From an uncultured Candidatus Saccharibacteria bacterium (GTDB lineage Bacteria; Patescibacteriota; Saccharimonadia; Saccharimonadales; Saccharimonadaceae), in the NCBI GenBank assembly GCA_947302975.1, contig CAMYXA010000005.1, forward strand, positions 1-48,036: 48,036 nt of DNA, given 5' to 3'. This document shows, one piece after another, positions 7,696 to 15,828 of the stretch (the stretch's first letter is position 1; each line of letters starts with the position of its first letter). Made by a program: the position numbers and the translations under genes. Below the pieces are notes generated by a model. It was given only the letters and a program-made list of their open reading frames with translations, was not told where the DNA came from and searched no databases.

Positions 7696-8256
7696 ATGGA
7701 AAATGTGAAGATTTTAGCAGTCGTGGGCATGAGTGGGAGCGGCAAGTCTGTCGTGGTTGATCATCTGACCGAAAAAGGCTATCCAAAGGTTTACTTTGGG
7801 GGAATGATTCTAAAAGAAATGGAAAAGCGCGGGATTGAAATTAATCCTGAGAACGAAAAGGCTTTTCGTGAGAAGATTCGTGCTGAAGAGGGAAATGATT
7901 GGGTAGTGCGTCAGGTGATTGCCGAGGTAAAAGATTTGATTAATGCCGGACAAAAACGCATTGTTCTAGACGGTGTTTATTCCTGGACTGAATACAAGAT
8001 GATTAAACATGTATTTCCAGGTGCGGTGACTTTTCTTGCCGTAGTGACGACCAAAAAATTGCGTTACGCCCGTGTGGCAGAACGCACGGTGCGCCCGCTA
8101 AATTTGCAAGAGATTCAGATGCGTGACAGTGCCGAAATTGAGAATCTAGAGAAGGGTGGCCCGATTGCGGCAGCGGATTATTTTGTTTCAAACAATGGTA
8201 CGATGGAAGAACTAAAATCTCGCGTGAACGAGGTTTTGAAAGAAATCGAGTTTTAG
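7696..8256 (+). CDS. P-loop nucleotide kinase, CoaE/UPF0200-like
   Basis: 186 aa, one P-loop domain. Walker A is GMSGSGKS at about residues 12-19. Later landmarks are VLDGVYS (the strand resembling the kinase DG-V/R-S segment), RVAERTVRPLN and DYFVSNNGTMEEL near the C-terminus. The last of these is shared by dephospho-CoA kinases and the archaeal UPF0200 group. CoaE makes CoA from dephospho-CoA; UPF0200 proteins lack a firmly known substrate. Sequence reading cannot separate the two, so no symbol is given. Probably monocistronic and leaderless, upstream of rpsO. Confidence 0.7.
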   Translation: MENVKILAVVGMSGSGKSVVVDHLTEKGYPKVYFGGMILKEMEKRGIEINPENEKAFREKIRAEEGNDWVVRQVIAEVKDLINAGQKRIVLDGVYSWTEYKMIKHVFPGAVTFLAVVTTKKLRYARVAERTVRPLNLQEIQMRDSAEIENLEKGGPIAAADYFVSNNGTMEELKSRVNEVLKEIEF

Positions 8257-8257
8257 C

Positions 8258-8286
8258 TTGAATAATCTGGGGTGATGTGATATAAT
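8258..8286 (+). promoter_or_regulatory. rpsO promoter
   Basis: TTGAAT (8258-8263), exact 17-bp spacer, TATAAT (8281-8286), then 7 nt to the ATG. A near-consensus promoter with predicted +1 at or next to the start codon. Confidence 0.9.
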
Positions 8287-8293
8287 CTCCCCT

Positions 8294-8560
8294 ATGATAA
8301 CAAAAGAGAATAAAGACAAAGCTATTGCCAGTGTCGCTCGTAACAAGAACGACGTCGGTTCTCCTGAAGTTCAAGTTGCTATTCTCACTGCCCGCATCAA
8401 AGAGGTGACTGAGCACGTGAAGAATAATAAACATGACTTTATGGCTAAAAGAGGTTTAATGCAGATGGTGGGGAAGAGAAAGAAACTTCTGAAATACCTC
8501 GAGACGACCGACTTCGAACTTTACAAGAAGACTGTCGCAAAGCTTGGCCTACGTAAATAA
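8294..8560 (+). CDS. rpsO: 30S ribosomal protein S15
   Basis: 88 aa, exactly the family length. S15 binds 16S rRNA early in assembly and contacts the 50S. Hallmarks are NDVGSPEVQVAILTARI, HKHDFMAKRGL-like KNNKHDFMAKRGLMQMV and the C-terminal RKKLLKYLETTDFELY. The near-consensus promoter gives a leaderless mRNA, and a strong terminator follows 2 nt after the stop, so it is monocistronic. pnp, usually the next gene after rpsO in other bacteria, lies 900 bp downstream, separated by an oppositely oriented alarmone synthetase gene. Confidence 0.97.
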   Translation: MITKENKDKAIASVARNKNDVGSPEVQVAILTARIKEVTEHVKNNKHDFMAKRGLMQMVGKRKKLLKYLETTDFELYKKTVAKLGLRK

Positions 8561-8561
8561 T

Positions 8562-8585
8562 AAAAGCCCCTTCGGGGGCTTTTTG
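8562..8585 (+). terminator. rpsO terminator
   Basis: AAAAGCCCC, loop TTCG, GGGGCTTTTT: a textbook intrinsic terminator with a UUCG tetraloop. Confidence 0.95.
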
Positions 8586-8590
8586 ATGCA

Positions 8591-8625
8591 AAAGAAAACC
8601 GCCCCCCGTTAGGTTGGGGAGCGGA
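8591..8625 (-). terminator. Terminator of the alarmone synthetase gene
   Basis: On the minus strand CCGCTCCCC pairs with GGGGGGCGG across an 8-nt loop, followed by TTTTCTTTT (8599-8591). It directly follows the stop codon of the minus-strand gene. Confidence 0.88.
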
Positions 8626-8632
8626 TAAGGTA

Positions 8633-9238
8633 CTAAGGACGTTTTTTAAGCTCTTGGTAGTACTCTTCGTACTTTAAGTCTGCTTGCCAAACTTCCTCCG
8701 CACGCTCACGGAACCACGTAACCAGCTCCTCTCCGGCTTGGTTATTTTTGTAGTTCATGACGTGCTCTTTTGAGCACCACTCATCCATGGCCGTTGTTCT
8801 GACCTGGAATTCGACGGTAACCATCTTAGTTCCATTCGAGGTCGCAACGGCCACGCCCATGATGAGGTGGATTCCGCGATAGCCGGATTCTTTCGGCGTT
8901 TCGACGTAATCCCGTTCTTCATAGAGGACGAAACCGGAGTTCTTTTTCAGGTATTCTACCACTTCCTTTATATTATGGAGGAAAGGTACGACTATCCTGA
9001 AGCCAGCAATATCTTTTATATTGTTAGCAACCGCTTCTTTGTCCTCGGGATCAATGCCTTTTCTTTGGCATTTTTCGAGGAAACTGTCCTCGGTCTTGAT
9101 CCTGTTCGTGGTGCTTTTAATTGGCCAGTCAAGCTTTGGAAGACTAGCCTCTTTTTCTGATCGATATATCTCTATGTTTGTATCGACGTTTTTGAGCGCC
9201 GAACTATAGAGAAAGTTATCAATATACTGGTTTACCAA
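8633..9238 (-). CDS. Small alarmone synthetase (RelA/SpoT synthetase domain only)
   Basis: 201 aa, the length of single-domain (p)ppGpp synthetases such as YjbM/YwaC. The synthetase fold is seen in KDIAGFRIVVPF, then DYVETPKESGYRGIHLIM (donor and acceptor nucleotide site) and VEFQVRTTAMDEWCSKEH. There is no HD hydrolase, TGS or ACT domain. It should transfer pyrophosphate from ATP to GDP/GTP, with degradation left to the long RelA/SpoT at 42457. The start is TTG at 9238: the in-frame ATG upstream runs straight into TGA, and a near-perfect GGAGGTGAT lies 8 nt before the TTG. A full promoter and its own terminator make it monocistronic. Confidence 0.92.
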   Translation of the reverse strand: MVNQYIDNFLYSSALKNVDTNIEIYRSEKEASLPKLDWPIKSTTNRIKTEDSFLEKCQRKGIDPEDKEAVANNIKDIAGFRIVVPFLHNIKEVVEYLKKNSGFVLYEERDYVETPKESGYRGIHLIMGVAVATSNGTKMVTVEFQVRTTAMDEWCSKEHVMNYKNNQAGEELVTWFRERAEEVWQADLKYEEYYQELKKRP

Positions 9239-9277
9239 TCACATCACCTCCCTTATAGTTTTGGTACACCATTTATA

Positions 9278-9306
9278 ATTATAGCATACTTTGGCCTTTT
9301 TGTAAA
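9278..9306 (-). promoter_or_regulatory. Promoter of the small alarmone synthetase
   Basis: Minus strand: TTTACA (9306-9301), 17-bp spacer ending TATGC, TATAAT (9283-9278). Consensus -10 with TGC extension; a leader of about 30 nt carries GGAGGTGAT. Confidence 0.9.
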
Positions 9307-9372
9307 GAGCATAAGCACGATAAACTGGGGTAGGGAAAGGCCAGTTTCGCCCCTTAAAAATTCGCCAACTTC

Positions 9373-9382
9373 ATGCTATAAT
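9373..9382 (+). promoter_or_regulatory. pnp promoter, extended -10
   Basis: CATGC followed by TATAAT (9377-9382). No convincing -35. Predicted +1 near 9389, which gives a leader of about 75 nt holding the hairpin below. Upstream, AAACTGG (9322-9328) and CCAGTTT (9341-9347) can pair; no function is assigned to that. Confidence 0.75.
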
Positions 9383-9400
9383 GGGGGTAGTAAATTAACA

Positions 9401-9447
9401 GGGAAGACGGCAGATATGAGAAAGGGGCTCATATCTGATGTTTTCCC
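9401..9447 (+). promoter_or_regulatory. Long hairpin in the pnp mRNA leader
   Basis: An outer stem GGGAAGAC (9401-9408) with GTTTTCCC (9440-9447), a small mismatch, then a perfect 10-bp stem CAGATATGAG (9411-9420) with CTCATATCTG (9428-9437) around loop AAAGGGG. There is no T-tract, so it is not a terminator. The ribosome-binding sequence AGAAAGGA starts at the next base. Double-stranded leader hairpins mediate RNase III-dependent autoregulation of pnp in E. coli; a similar role here is inference. Confidence 0.8.
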
Positions 9448-9462
9448 AGAAAGGATTTTTTC

Positions 9463-11640
9463 GTGGATATTATTAATCCAACAGGAAAACAAACACTTCG
9501 TGTTTCGACTGAGTGGCTTGGCCGCGAGTTGACGCTCGAAGTAAACCGTGTCGGATTCCGCACCACATCGTCAGTCATGGTGACTTACGGTGACACCGTG
9601 GTTCTTGGATCGGTCGTAGTTAGTAAAAAACCAGTAGTTCAGGATTTCTTCCCACTATCAATTGATTACGAAGAGAAATTCTATGCTGCAGGTAAGATTT
9701 CGGGTTCGAAATTTATTAAGCGCGAAGGAAAACCAGCTGATGAGGCAATTCTCGTTGGTCGTTTGATCGACCGCCCAATTCGCCCGCTCTTTCCGAAGGG
9801 CTATCGTCAAGAGGTACAGGTTGTCACAACCGTGCTTTCAATGGATCCAAACTTCCGTCCAGACTGTGTCGCCATGCTTGCAGCTTCTGCTGCTCTCATG
9901 AATGCTGGAGTTCCATTTGATGGTCCAGTTGCTGGCCTTCGCATTGGTCGTCTTGGTGGCGAATTCAAAGCCTTCCTCACTCCTGAAGAACGCGAAGAAT
10001 CTCCACTTGATCTCGTCGTTGCCTGTAAAGATGGTAAGGTGATGATGGTTGAAGCTGGTGCTAAAGAAGTTCCAGAAGATACTATTATCGAAGCTATGCA
10101 CTGGGCAGTTGCTAACGTTCAGCCAGCTCTTGATCTTCAACGCGAGCTCGCTGAAAAGGTTGCTGCTCCAGCTCAAGAATATGAACTACTTCTTCCTGAT
10201 GAATCTCTTCAGGGTAAAGTTGATGAATTCTGGGCTCGTGAGGGAATTGGTGAGAAAGCTCGTGGCAATGTGCTCGAACGTGCTGCTATTCTCGAAGAAT
10301 TCGAGAACAAGATGCATGCTGAATTTGCATTGGAGCTTGGTGAAGGCGAAACCGATGAGGAAAAGGTCGCTGACTATGATGCAAGACTCCGTGCTGACTA
10401 CTCACAAGCCTTTGAGCTTGCTAGAAACCATGAAGTCCGCCGTGCAATCATCGAAGATGGCGTGCGCCCAGACGGTCGCGTTTTGACCCAAGTTCGCCCA
10501 CTTTCTTCACAGGTTGGTATTTTGCCACGTACCCACGGTTCATCTTTGTTTACACGTGGTCTTACCCAAGCTATGAACATCGTTACACTCGCTCCGCTCT
10601 CTTATGCACAAGAGCTCGATACGATGGAAGTAACTGACGGCAAGCGTCGCTATATGCATCATTACAACGCTCCTTCCTATACGGTTGGTGAATGTGGTCG
10701 TCTTGGTTCTCCTGGACGTCGTGAGGTTGGTCACGGCTACTTGGCTGAGCGCGCACTTATTCCTGTGCTTCCTTCTGAAGAGGAATTCCCATACGCAATC
10801 CGTTCAGTTACCGAAATCATGTCTCAAAACGGTTCAACTTCTATGGCTGCAACCTGTTCATCATGTCTTGCATTGATGGATGCTGGTGTGCCTTTGAAGC
10901 GCCCAGTTTCTGGCGTTGCTATGGGTCTCATGGTTGATGTGCCTAAGGGACAGGAAATCACTCCTGAGGATGTCGACAAGGCTTACGTGCTTACCGACCT
11001 TATGGACGCTGAGGACTTTGCTGGCGACATGGACTTCAAGGTCACTGGTACGACTGAAGGTATCACGGCTCTCCAGATGGATATGAAGGTTCACGGTCTT
11101 CCTGTTGAAATCATGGAGAAAGCTATCAAACAATCCCACGATGGACGTATGTTTATTCTTGAACACATGCTTTCAGTTCTTCCTGGTCCAAGGGAATCTA
11201 TCTCGAAGTATGCTCCAATGATTGAGAAGTTGATGATTAATCCAGACAAAATCGGTGCTGTGATTGGTAAAGGTGGTGAGATGATCAATAAGATTACCTC
11301 TGAAACCGGTGCTGAAGTTGATATTGATGACTCTGGCCTCGTTACGATTTCTGGTAAGGATCAAGAAAAAATCAAGAAAGCTCTCGATTGGGTAAAGAGC
11401 TTGACTGAGGAACCTGAAGTGGGGAAGATCTATGAAGGTACCGTCGTTACGATTAAAGACTTTGGTGCATTCGTGAATATCATGCCTGGCATTGATGGTA
11501 TGCTTCACATCTCACAGATTTCTGATAAGCGTCTTGAGAAAGTTACGGATGCTTTGCACGAAGGCGATAAGATTCGTGTCAGACTCGTGGCAATCGACGA
11601 CAAAGGACGCTTGTCACTCTCGATGAGAAATCTAGATTAG
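9463..11640 (+). CDS. pnp: Polynucleotide phosphorylase
   Basis: Trimeric 3'-5' phosphorolytic exoribonuclease that degrades mRNA to nucleoside diphosphates. 725 aa, full length. First RNase PH-like domain (about 1-215), helical domain (about 235-320), second catalytic RNase PH domain with RPDGR, EVTDGKRRYMHHYNAPSYTV-type segment, SNGS-like SQNGSTSMA and the Asp-rich DAEDFAGDMDFKVTGT. Then a KH domain with the GKGG signature (IGAVIGKGGEMI) and a C-terminal S1 domain (YEGTVVTIKDFGAFVNIMPG). The start is GTG at 9463, 7 nt after AGAAAGGA; no ATG fits better. Likely regulated through the leader hairpin. Confidence 0.97.
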   Translation: MDIINPTGKQTLRVSTEWLGRELTLEVNRVGFRTTSSVMVTYGDTVVLGSVVVSKKPVVQDFFPLSIDYEEKFYAAGKISGSKFIKREGKPADEAILVGRLIDRPIRPLFPKGYRQEVQVVTTVLSMDPNFRPDCVAMLAASAALMNAGVPFDGPVAGLRIGRLGGEFKAFLTPEEREESPLDLVVACKDGKVMMVEAGAKEVPEDTIIEAMHWAVANVQPALDLQRELAEKVAAPAQEYELLLPDESLQGKVDEFWAREGIGEKARGNVLERAAILEEFENKMHAEFALELGEGETDEEKVADYDARLRADYSQAFELARNHEVRRAIIEDGVRPDGRVLTQVRPLSSQVGILPRTHGSSLFTRGLTQAMNIVTLAPLSYAQELDTMEVTDGKRRYMHHYNAPSYTVGECGRLGSPGRREVGHGYLAERALIPVLPSEEEFPYAIRSVTEIMSQNGSTSMAATCSSCLALMDAGVPLKRPVSGVAMGLMVDVPKGQEITPEDVDKAYVLTDLMDAEDFAGDMDFKVTGTTEGITALQMDMKVHGLPVEIMEKAIKQSHDGRMFILEHMLSVLPGPRESISKYAPMIEKLMINPDKIGAVIGKGGEMINKITSETGAEVDIDDSGLVTISGKDQEKIKKALDWVKSLTEEPEVGKIYEGTVVTIKDFGAFVNIMPGIDGMLHISQISDKRLEKVTDALHEGDKIRVRLVAIDDKGRLSLSMRNLD

Positions 11641-11649
11641 TTTCTGTGA

Positions 11650-11655
11650 TACAAT
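11650..11655 (+). promoter_or_regulatory. polA -10 box
   Basis: TACAAT, 6 nt before the polA ATG at 11662: leaderless spacing. No clear -35 seen. Confidence 0.6.
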
Positions 11656-11661
11656 TGGGGT

Positions 11662-13998
11662 ATGAAGAGACTCGTAATAATTGATGGGAAGTCGGTGTTC
11701 TATCGGGGATATTATGCGATGGGGGCGTTGTCGCTTCCTGATGGAACACCTACCGGAGGTATCTACGGGTTTGCCGCGATTGCGATGGAAATCGTAAAGC
11801 GGCTCAATCCTTATCAAGTGGTGGTGGCTTGGGACTCGAAGACATCTACCGCAAAGCGTAAAGCGATTTTTGCGGATTATAAGGCTGGGCGCGTGAAGCC
11901 GGGTGCGGATTTTTATGCGCAGATTCCATTGCTTAAAGAGCTAATCGAGAATCTTGGCTGGGCATTTGTTGAGGTGGATGAATACGAAGCGGATGATATT
12001 ATCGGCACGCTCAGCCGTCAGGCAGATGAGACGCTGGATGCGACAGGGAAATGCGAGTATGAGACATTTATAGTGTCATCTGATCTTGATATGTTGCAGA
12101 TTGTGGATGATAACACAAAAATGTATAGGCTTCTTAAAGGCTTTTCGGAAATCCAGGAGATTGACGTGGCTGAGGTGGAAGCTAAGTATGGCATTAAAAA
12201 GTCTCAGTTCTTGGATTTGAAGGCGCTAAAAGGCGATAATTCCGATAATATTCCTGGTGTGCCTGGGATTGGGGAGAAGGGCGCCGTGAAGCTCCTGAAC
12301 GATTTTGGGACGCTTGATGGAATTTATGAGCATATTGATGAAATTAAGGGCGCAACACATGACAAATTGGTAGCGGGGAAGGAGTCAGCGTATATGTCAC
12401 TTAAGCTCGCGAAGATCATGTTTGATGCGCCAGTTGAACTTTCGAAGATCCCAGCTTTTGACCTTAATGCTGAAAAGGTGATTAACGGTTTGAAGAAGCT
12501 TCGTTTCAATTCGTTGATTCGAAAATTCGAATTGAACAAAAAAGTTATACAGGAAAAACAGGGGTCGGAAGACGAAAATGCGGCCGAAACTGGCGAATCT
12601 CAAAATAATGATTCAATGATTGAAGGTGCGGATGGGCCTGAAATGAAGCTTCTGTTTGATATGACGCCGGACGAAATGAAGGCGAAAATGTATGAAGATG
12701 CGGGTTTTGCTAACAAGGTTCTTTCTGGTGAGCTGTTTTCTTCTTTGAAACCGGGAAATGTCTTAAATGATCTTGATTATCCACTAGTGCCTGTGCTCTA
12801 CAAGATGGAGAGAAAAGGCATGATGATTGATCGGGTCTACTTCGATAATCTTAAAAACGAGTATGCTGCGGAAGTTTCGAGGAAGGAACGTGAGATTCAG
12901 TTGATGGCGGGGGTGGATTTCAATGTTAATTCGCCGGTGCAGCTTTCTGAGGTTTTGTTTGAAAAACTGGGTCTTCCGACGAAGGGAATTAAGAAGACTT
13001 CGCGTGGGTATTCAACAGGGGTTAAAGAGCTCGAAAAGCTGAAAGATGAGCACGCCATCATTCCGAGAATTATGGAATATCGTGAGGCGGCGAAACTTTT
13101 GTCTACATATATCTTGCCGATGCCGGAGCTCGCAGATGATGAAAGCCGAATTCATACGACCTTTACGCAGGGGGTGACGGCGACCGGTAGGCTTTCTTCG
13201 GTGAACCCGAATTTGCAGAATATTCCGGTTCGTACCGAGGAGGGGAAACGTATTCGCGAAGGGTTTGTGGCGCCAGAGGGAAAGGTGCTGGTGTCGGCAG
13301 ATTACTCACAGTTTGAGCTAAGACTCGCGGCGGTGCTATCTGGGGACAAGGCACTCACGGCAGATTTCAACTCCGGAATCGATATCCACACTAAGACAGC
13401 AGCCGAGGCGTTTTATAGAGATGAAATTGCTAGGGGCATGAGCCTCGAGGAAGCAATGAGCAAGGTGACGAAGCAACAGAGGCGTGCAGCGAAGGTGATT
13501 AACTTCGGTGTGCTTTACGGTATGAGTGCGAAGGGCCTTGCAGATGCGGCAGAGATGAGCGTGTATGATGCGAAGCAGTTTATCGACCATTACTTCGAGC
13601 TTCGTGCTCCAATCAAGAGAAAACTAGATGAAATTTTGAAGCAGGCACGTGAGAAGGGCTATGTCGAGACGTTCTTTGGACGTCGTCGTTTGACGCCAGA
13701 TGTTAAGGCTCCAAACTTCTTAGTGAGGGCGGCAGCAGAACGAGCAGCGGCCAACATGCCGATTCAGGGAACAGAGGCTGATCTTATGAAGCGCGCAATG
13801 ATTCGTGTGGATCAGAAGTTGCCTGAGGGTGCTGAGTTGATTATGCAGGTGCATGATTCGCTGATCGTGGAATGCGACGAGGCGCTAGAGCCGAAGGTTT
13901 CGAAGATTTTGAAAGAGACGATGGAGGGGGTGGCACCGGAGCTTGATATCAAGCTGGCTGTTGAAGTAACAAGTGGGAGAAACTGGGGGGAATTGTAG
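11662..13998 (+). CDS. polA: DNA polymerase I without a proofreading domain
   Basis: Okazaki-fragment processing and gap repair. 778 aa against about 930 for E. coli. The N-terminal 5' nuclease (about 1-290) starts LVIIDGKSVFYRGYYAM and has VVAWDSK, EADDIIGTL and DNSDNIPGVPGIGEKGA. A short acidic linker (about 295-360) stands where the 3'-5' exonuclease domain should be, and no DxE exo motif is visible. The family A polymerase has motif A DYSQFELRLAA (D547), motif B RRAAKVINFGVLYGMS and motif C VHDSLIVE (H731-D732). The stop overlaps the GTG of the Fic gene (TAGTG), so polA leads a coupled repair operon. Confidence 0.95.
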   Translation: MKRLVIIDGKSVFYRGYYAMGALSLPDGTPTGGIYGFAAIAMEIVKRLNPYQVVVAWDSKTSTAKRKAIFADYKAGRVKPGADFYAQIPLLKELIENLGWAFVEVDEYEADDIIGTLSRQADETLDATGKCEYETFIVSSDLDMLQIVDDNTKMYRLLKGFSEIQEIDVAEVEAKYGIKKSQFLDLKALKGDNSDNIPGVPGIGEKGAVKLLNDFGTLDGIYEHIDEIKGATHDKLVAGKESAYMSLKLAKIMFDAPVELSKIPAFDLNAEKVINGLKKLRFNSLIRKFELNKKVIQEKQGSEDENAAETGESQNNDSMIEGADGPEMKLLFDMTPDEMKAKMYEDAGFANKVLSGELFSSLKPGNVLNDLDYPLVPVLYKMERKGMMIDRVYFDNLKNEYAAEVSRKEREIQLMAGVDFNVNSPVQLSEVLFEKLGLPTKGIKKTSRGYSTGVKELEKLKDEHAIIPRIMEYREAAKLLSTYILPMPELADDESRIHTTFTQGVTATGRLSSVNPNLQNIPVRTEEGKRIREGFVAPEGKVLVSADYSQFELRLAAVLSGDKALTADFNSGIDIHTKTAAEAFYRDEIARGMSLEEAMSKVTKQQRRAAKVINFGVLYGMSAKGLADAAEMSVYDAKQFIDHYFELRAPIKRKLDEILKQAREKGYVETFFGRRRLTPDVKAPNFLVRAAAERAAANMPIQGTEADLMKRAMIRVDQKLPEGAELIMQVHDSLIVECDEALEPKVSKILKETMEGVAPELDIKLAVEVTSGRNWGEL

Positions 13999-14978
13999 TG
14001 AACAAACAGGTCGAGATTTATCACGGCGCGAAGAAGGACGTGGTTTTTGATATCACGGGCGAGACGATTTGGGCGACCGAAGAACAACTCTCGGAGCTTT
14101 TTGATGTCGATCGCTCGGTCATAAACCGCCATATTCGTAATATTTACAGAGATGGCGAGCTGGACGAAAAGGCAACGTGTGCAAAAAATGCACAAGTTCG
14201 AATGGAAGGGAATCGCCAGGTTGTGCGCGAGGTGAGAACGTTTAATCTCGATATGATTATTTCGGTTGGGTATCGTGTGAACTCGAGGAAGGCGACTGAT
14301 TTTAGAATTTGGGCAACCAGAGTACTCAAAGCATATGTCGTGGATGGCGCGGCGATCAATAAGAAGCGTCTCGGCGAGCTTGATTCGAAGAAATTACAGG
14401 AGATTGAAGGGGCGCTTGGAATCGTGAAGCGCTTGATGGCTGAAAATGAATTAGACGCCGACGAGGCAGGTGGCATTCTTGAGGTAATTTCAAAATATAG
14501 CCCGAGCTTTAAAGCGCTTAAAGAGTTTGACGAGGGGCATATTCTACTTAGGGCAAAGAATCCGAGGGCGACAAGAATGCTCTCGAAAGAGGAATGCGTT
14601 AAGATTATCAAGAATCTTAAAAAGAGTGTTAAGGGTGATGAATTATTTGGTGAGCCGAGAGGTGGGGCATTTGATTCGTCTCTTAATGCCGTGTTCCAAA
14701 CTTTTGATGATAATGACCTCTATCCATCTGTGGCAGAGAAGGCAGCAAATCTTTTGTATCTCGTGATTAAGGACCATCCGTTTCTAGATGGGAATAAGAG
14801 GATTGGTGCGCTTCTATTTGTGGTGTTTCTCACGATCAATAGCTATCATCTAACAGAGAATGGCGAGACAAAAATCTCGGATCGTGCCTTGACGGCGCTC
14901 GCGCTTCTTATTGCCGAGAGTAACCCGTCCGAAAAAGAGCTAATAGTGGCGTTAATCTGCAAGTTGTTGGAGAATTAG
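13998..14978 (+). CDS. RhuM-like domain fused to a Fic/Doc domain
   Basis: 326 aa. Residues 1 to about 125 match the RhuM family (VFDITGETIWATEEQLSELF, VDRSVINRHIRNIY, DMIISVGYRVNSRKATDFRI). After a helical linker the C-terminal part carries the Fic/Doc core HPFLDGNKRIGAL starting at H260. The Lys after the Asn is the Doc-type variant rather than the G of AMPylating Fic enzymes. Doc phosphorylates and inactivates EF-Tu; Fic enzymes nucleotidylate targets; RhuM is named from a Salmonella pathogenicity island and its function is unclear. No Phd-like antitoxin lies next to it. It starts at GTG in the TAGTG overlap with polA and ends one base before mutM. Confidence 0.85.
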   Translation: MNKQVEIYHGAKKDVVFDITGETIWATEEQLSELFDVDRSVINRHIRNIYRDGELDEKATCAKNAQVRMEGNRQVVREVRTFNLDMIISVGYRVNSRKATDFRIWATRVLKAYVVDGAAINKKRLGELDSKKLQEIEGALGIVKRLMAENELDADEAGGILEVISKYSPSFKALKEFDEGHILLRAKNPRATRMLSKEECVKIIKNLKKSVKGDELFGEPRGGAFDSSLNAVFQTFDDNDLYPSVAEKAANLLYLVIKDHPFLDGNKRIGALLFVVFLTINSYHLTENGETKISDRALTALALLIAESNPSEKELIVALICKLLEN

Positions 14979-14979
14979 G

Positions 14980-15828
14980 ATGCCGGAACTGCCTGAGGTT
15001 GAGACGATCAAGCGGGGGCTCACGAAATTCATTTTGAACAAAAAAATTGTTCAGGTTGAAGTATTTGAGGGAAAGTCGGTTAAAAATGGGGAATTGACCT
15101 CTGTTGTTGGTGCAATAATTATTGGTCTTAGACGCTTTGGAAAAGCACTCGTGATTGACCTTGATAATGGTATTTCCTTGATGGTGCACCTTAGGATGAC
15201 GGGTCAGCTGATTTGGCGGGGGAAGGAAAACTATGCTGCGGGTCATCCGAGCGAGAACTTCATGGCGGAGCTTCCAAACAAGCAGACGCGGGTTTTGCTG
15301 AAGTTTGAAGACGGGGTGCTCTATTTTAACGACCAAAGGAAGTTTGGATTTTTCAAAATTCTGAAGACTTCTGAGGTGGAAGAAGACGAATTTATTAAGA
15401 AGCTCGCGAAAGAGCCATGGAAAATGGAAGTTAATGAATTATACGATAAGTGCCAGAGGCATGCGAAGGCGCCGATTAAGGCGGTGCTTCTTGATCAGAC
15501 GATTATTTGTGGATTAGGGAATATTTATGCGGATGAAGCACTGTTCTTTGCTAAAGTGCATCCGGCGACGAAGGCGGGAACGCTAAGCGAAAAACAAGTG
15601 GCGCTGATTCTTGAGGGGGCGAGGGAGGTGATGCAGGCCTCAATTGATTCGGGTGGCTCAACCATGGCGACTTATGTGAAGGCGGATGGTACGCGAGGGG
15701 ATTATCTAGAGAAGTTTGCAAAAGTTTTCCGAAGAGACGGTCAACCGTGCCCAAGATGCGGTACAATAATAGAGAAGATTCGTGTAGCGGGGCGGGGGAC
15801 ACATATCTGTCCGGAGTGTCAAAAATGA
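14980..15828 (+). CDS. mutM: Formamidopyrimidine-DNA glycosylase
   Basis: Bifunctional glycosylase/AP lyase that removes 8-oxoguanine and ring-opened purines. 282 aa, family length. The N-terminus after Met removal is PELPEVETIKRGL: the catalytic Pro and Glu are intact. The H2TH region has GLGNIYADEALF, and the C-terminal zinc finger is complete (CPRCG, then CPECQ), in contrast to the zinc-less DnaG and NrdR here. ATG follows the Fic stop with one base between, and its own stop overlaps holA as ATGA. Confidence 0.97.
   Translation: MPELPEVETIKRGLTKFILNKKIVQVEVFEGKSVKNGELTSVVGAIIIGLRRFGKALVIDLDNGISLMVHLRMTGQLIWRGKENYAAGHPSENFMAELPNKQTRVLLKFEDGVLYFNDQRKFGFFKILKTSEVEEDEFIKKLAKEPWKMEVNELYDKCQRHAKAPIKAVLLDQTIICGLGNIYADEALFFAKVHPATKAGTLSEKQVALILEGAREVMQASIDSGGSTMATYVKADGTRGDYLEKFAKVFRRDGQPCPRCGTIIEKIRVAGRGTHICPECQK

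Noticed and set aside
9322..9347. AAACTGG/CCAGTTT hairpin as a terminator before pnp
   Set aside because: Weak 7-bp stem with a 12-nt loop, no T-run at its 3' end, and no gene ending there on either strand.
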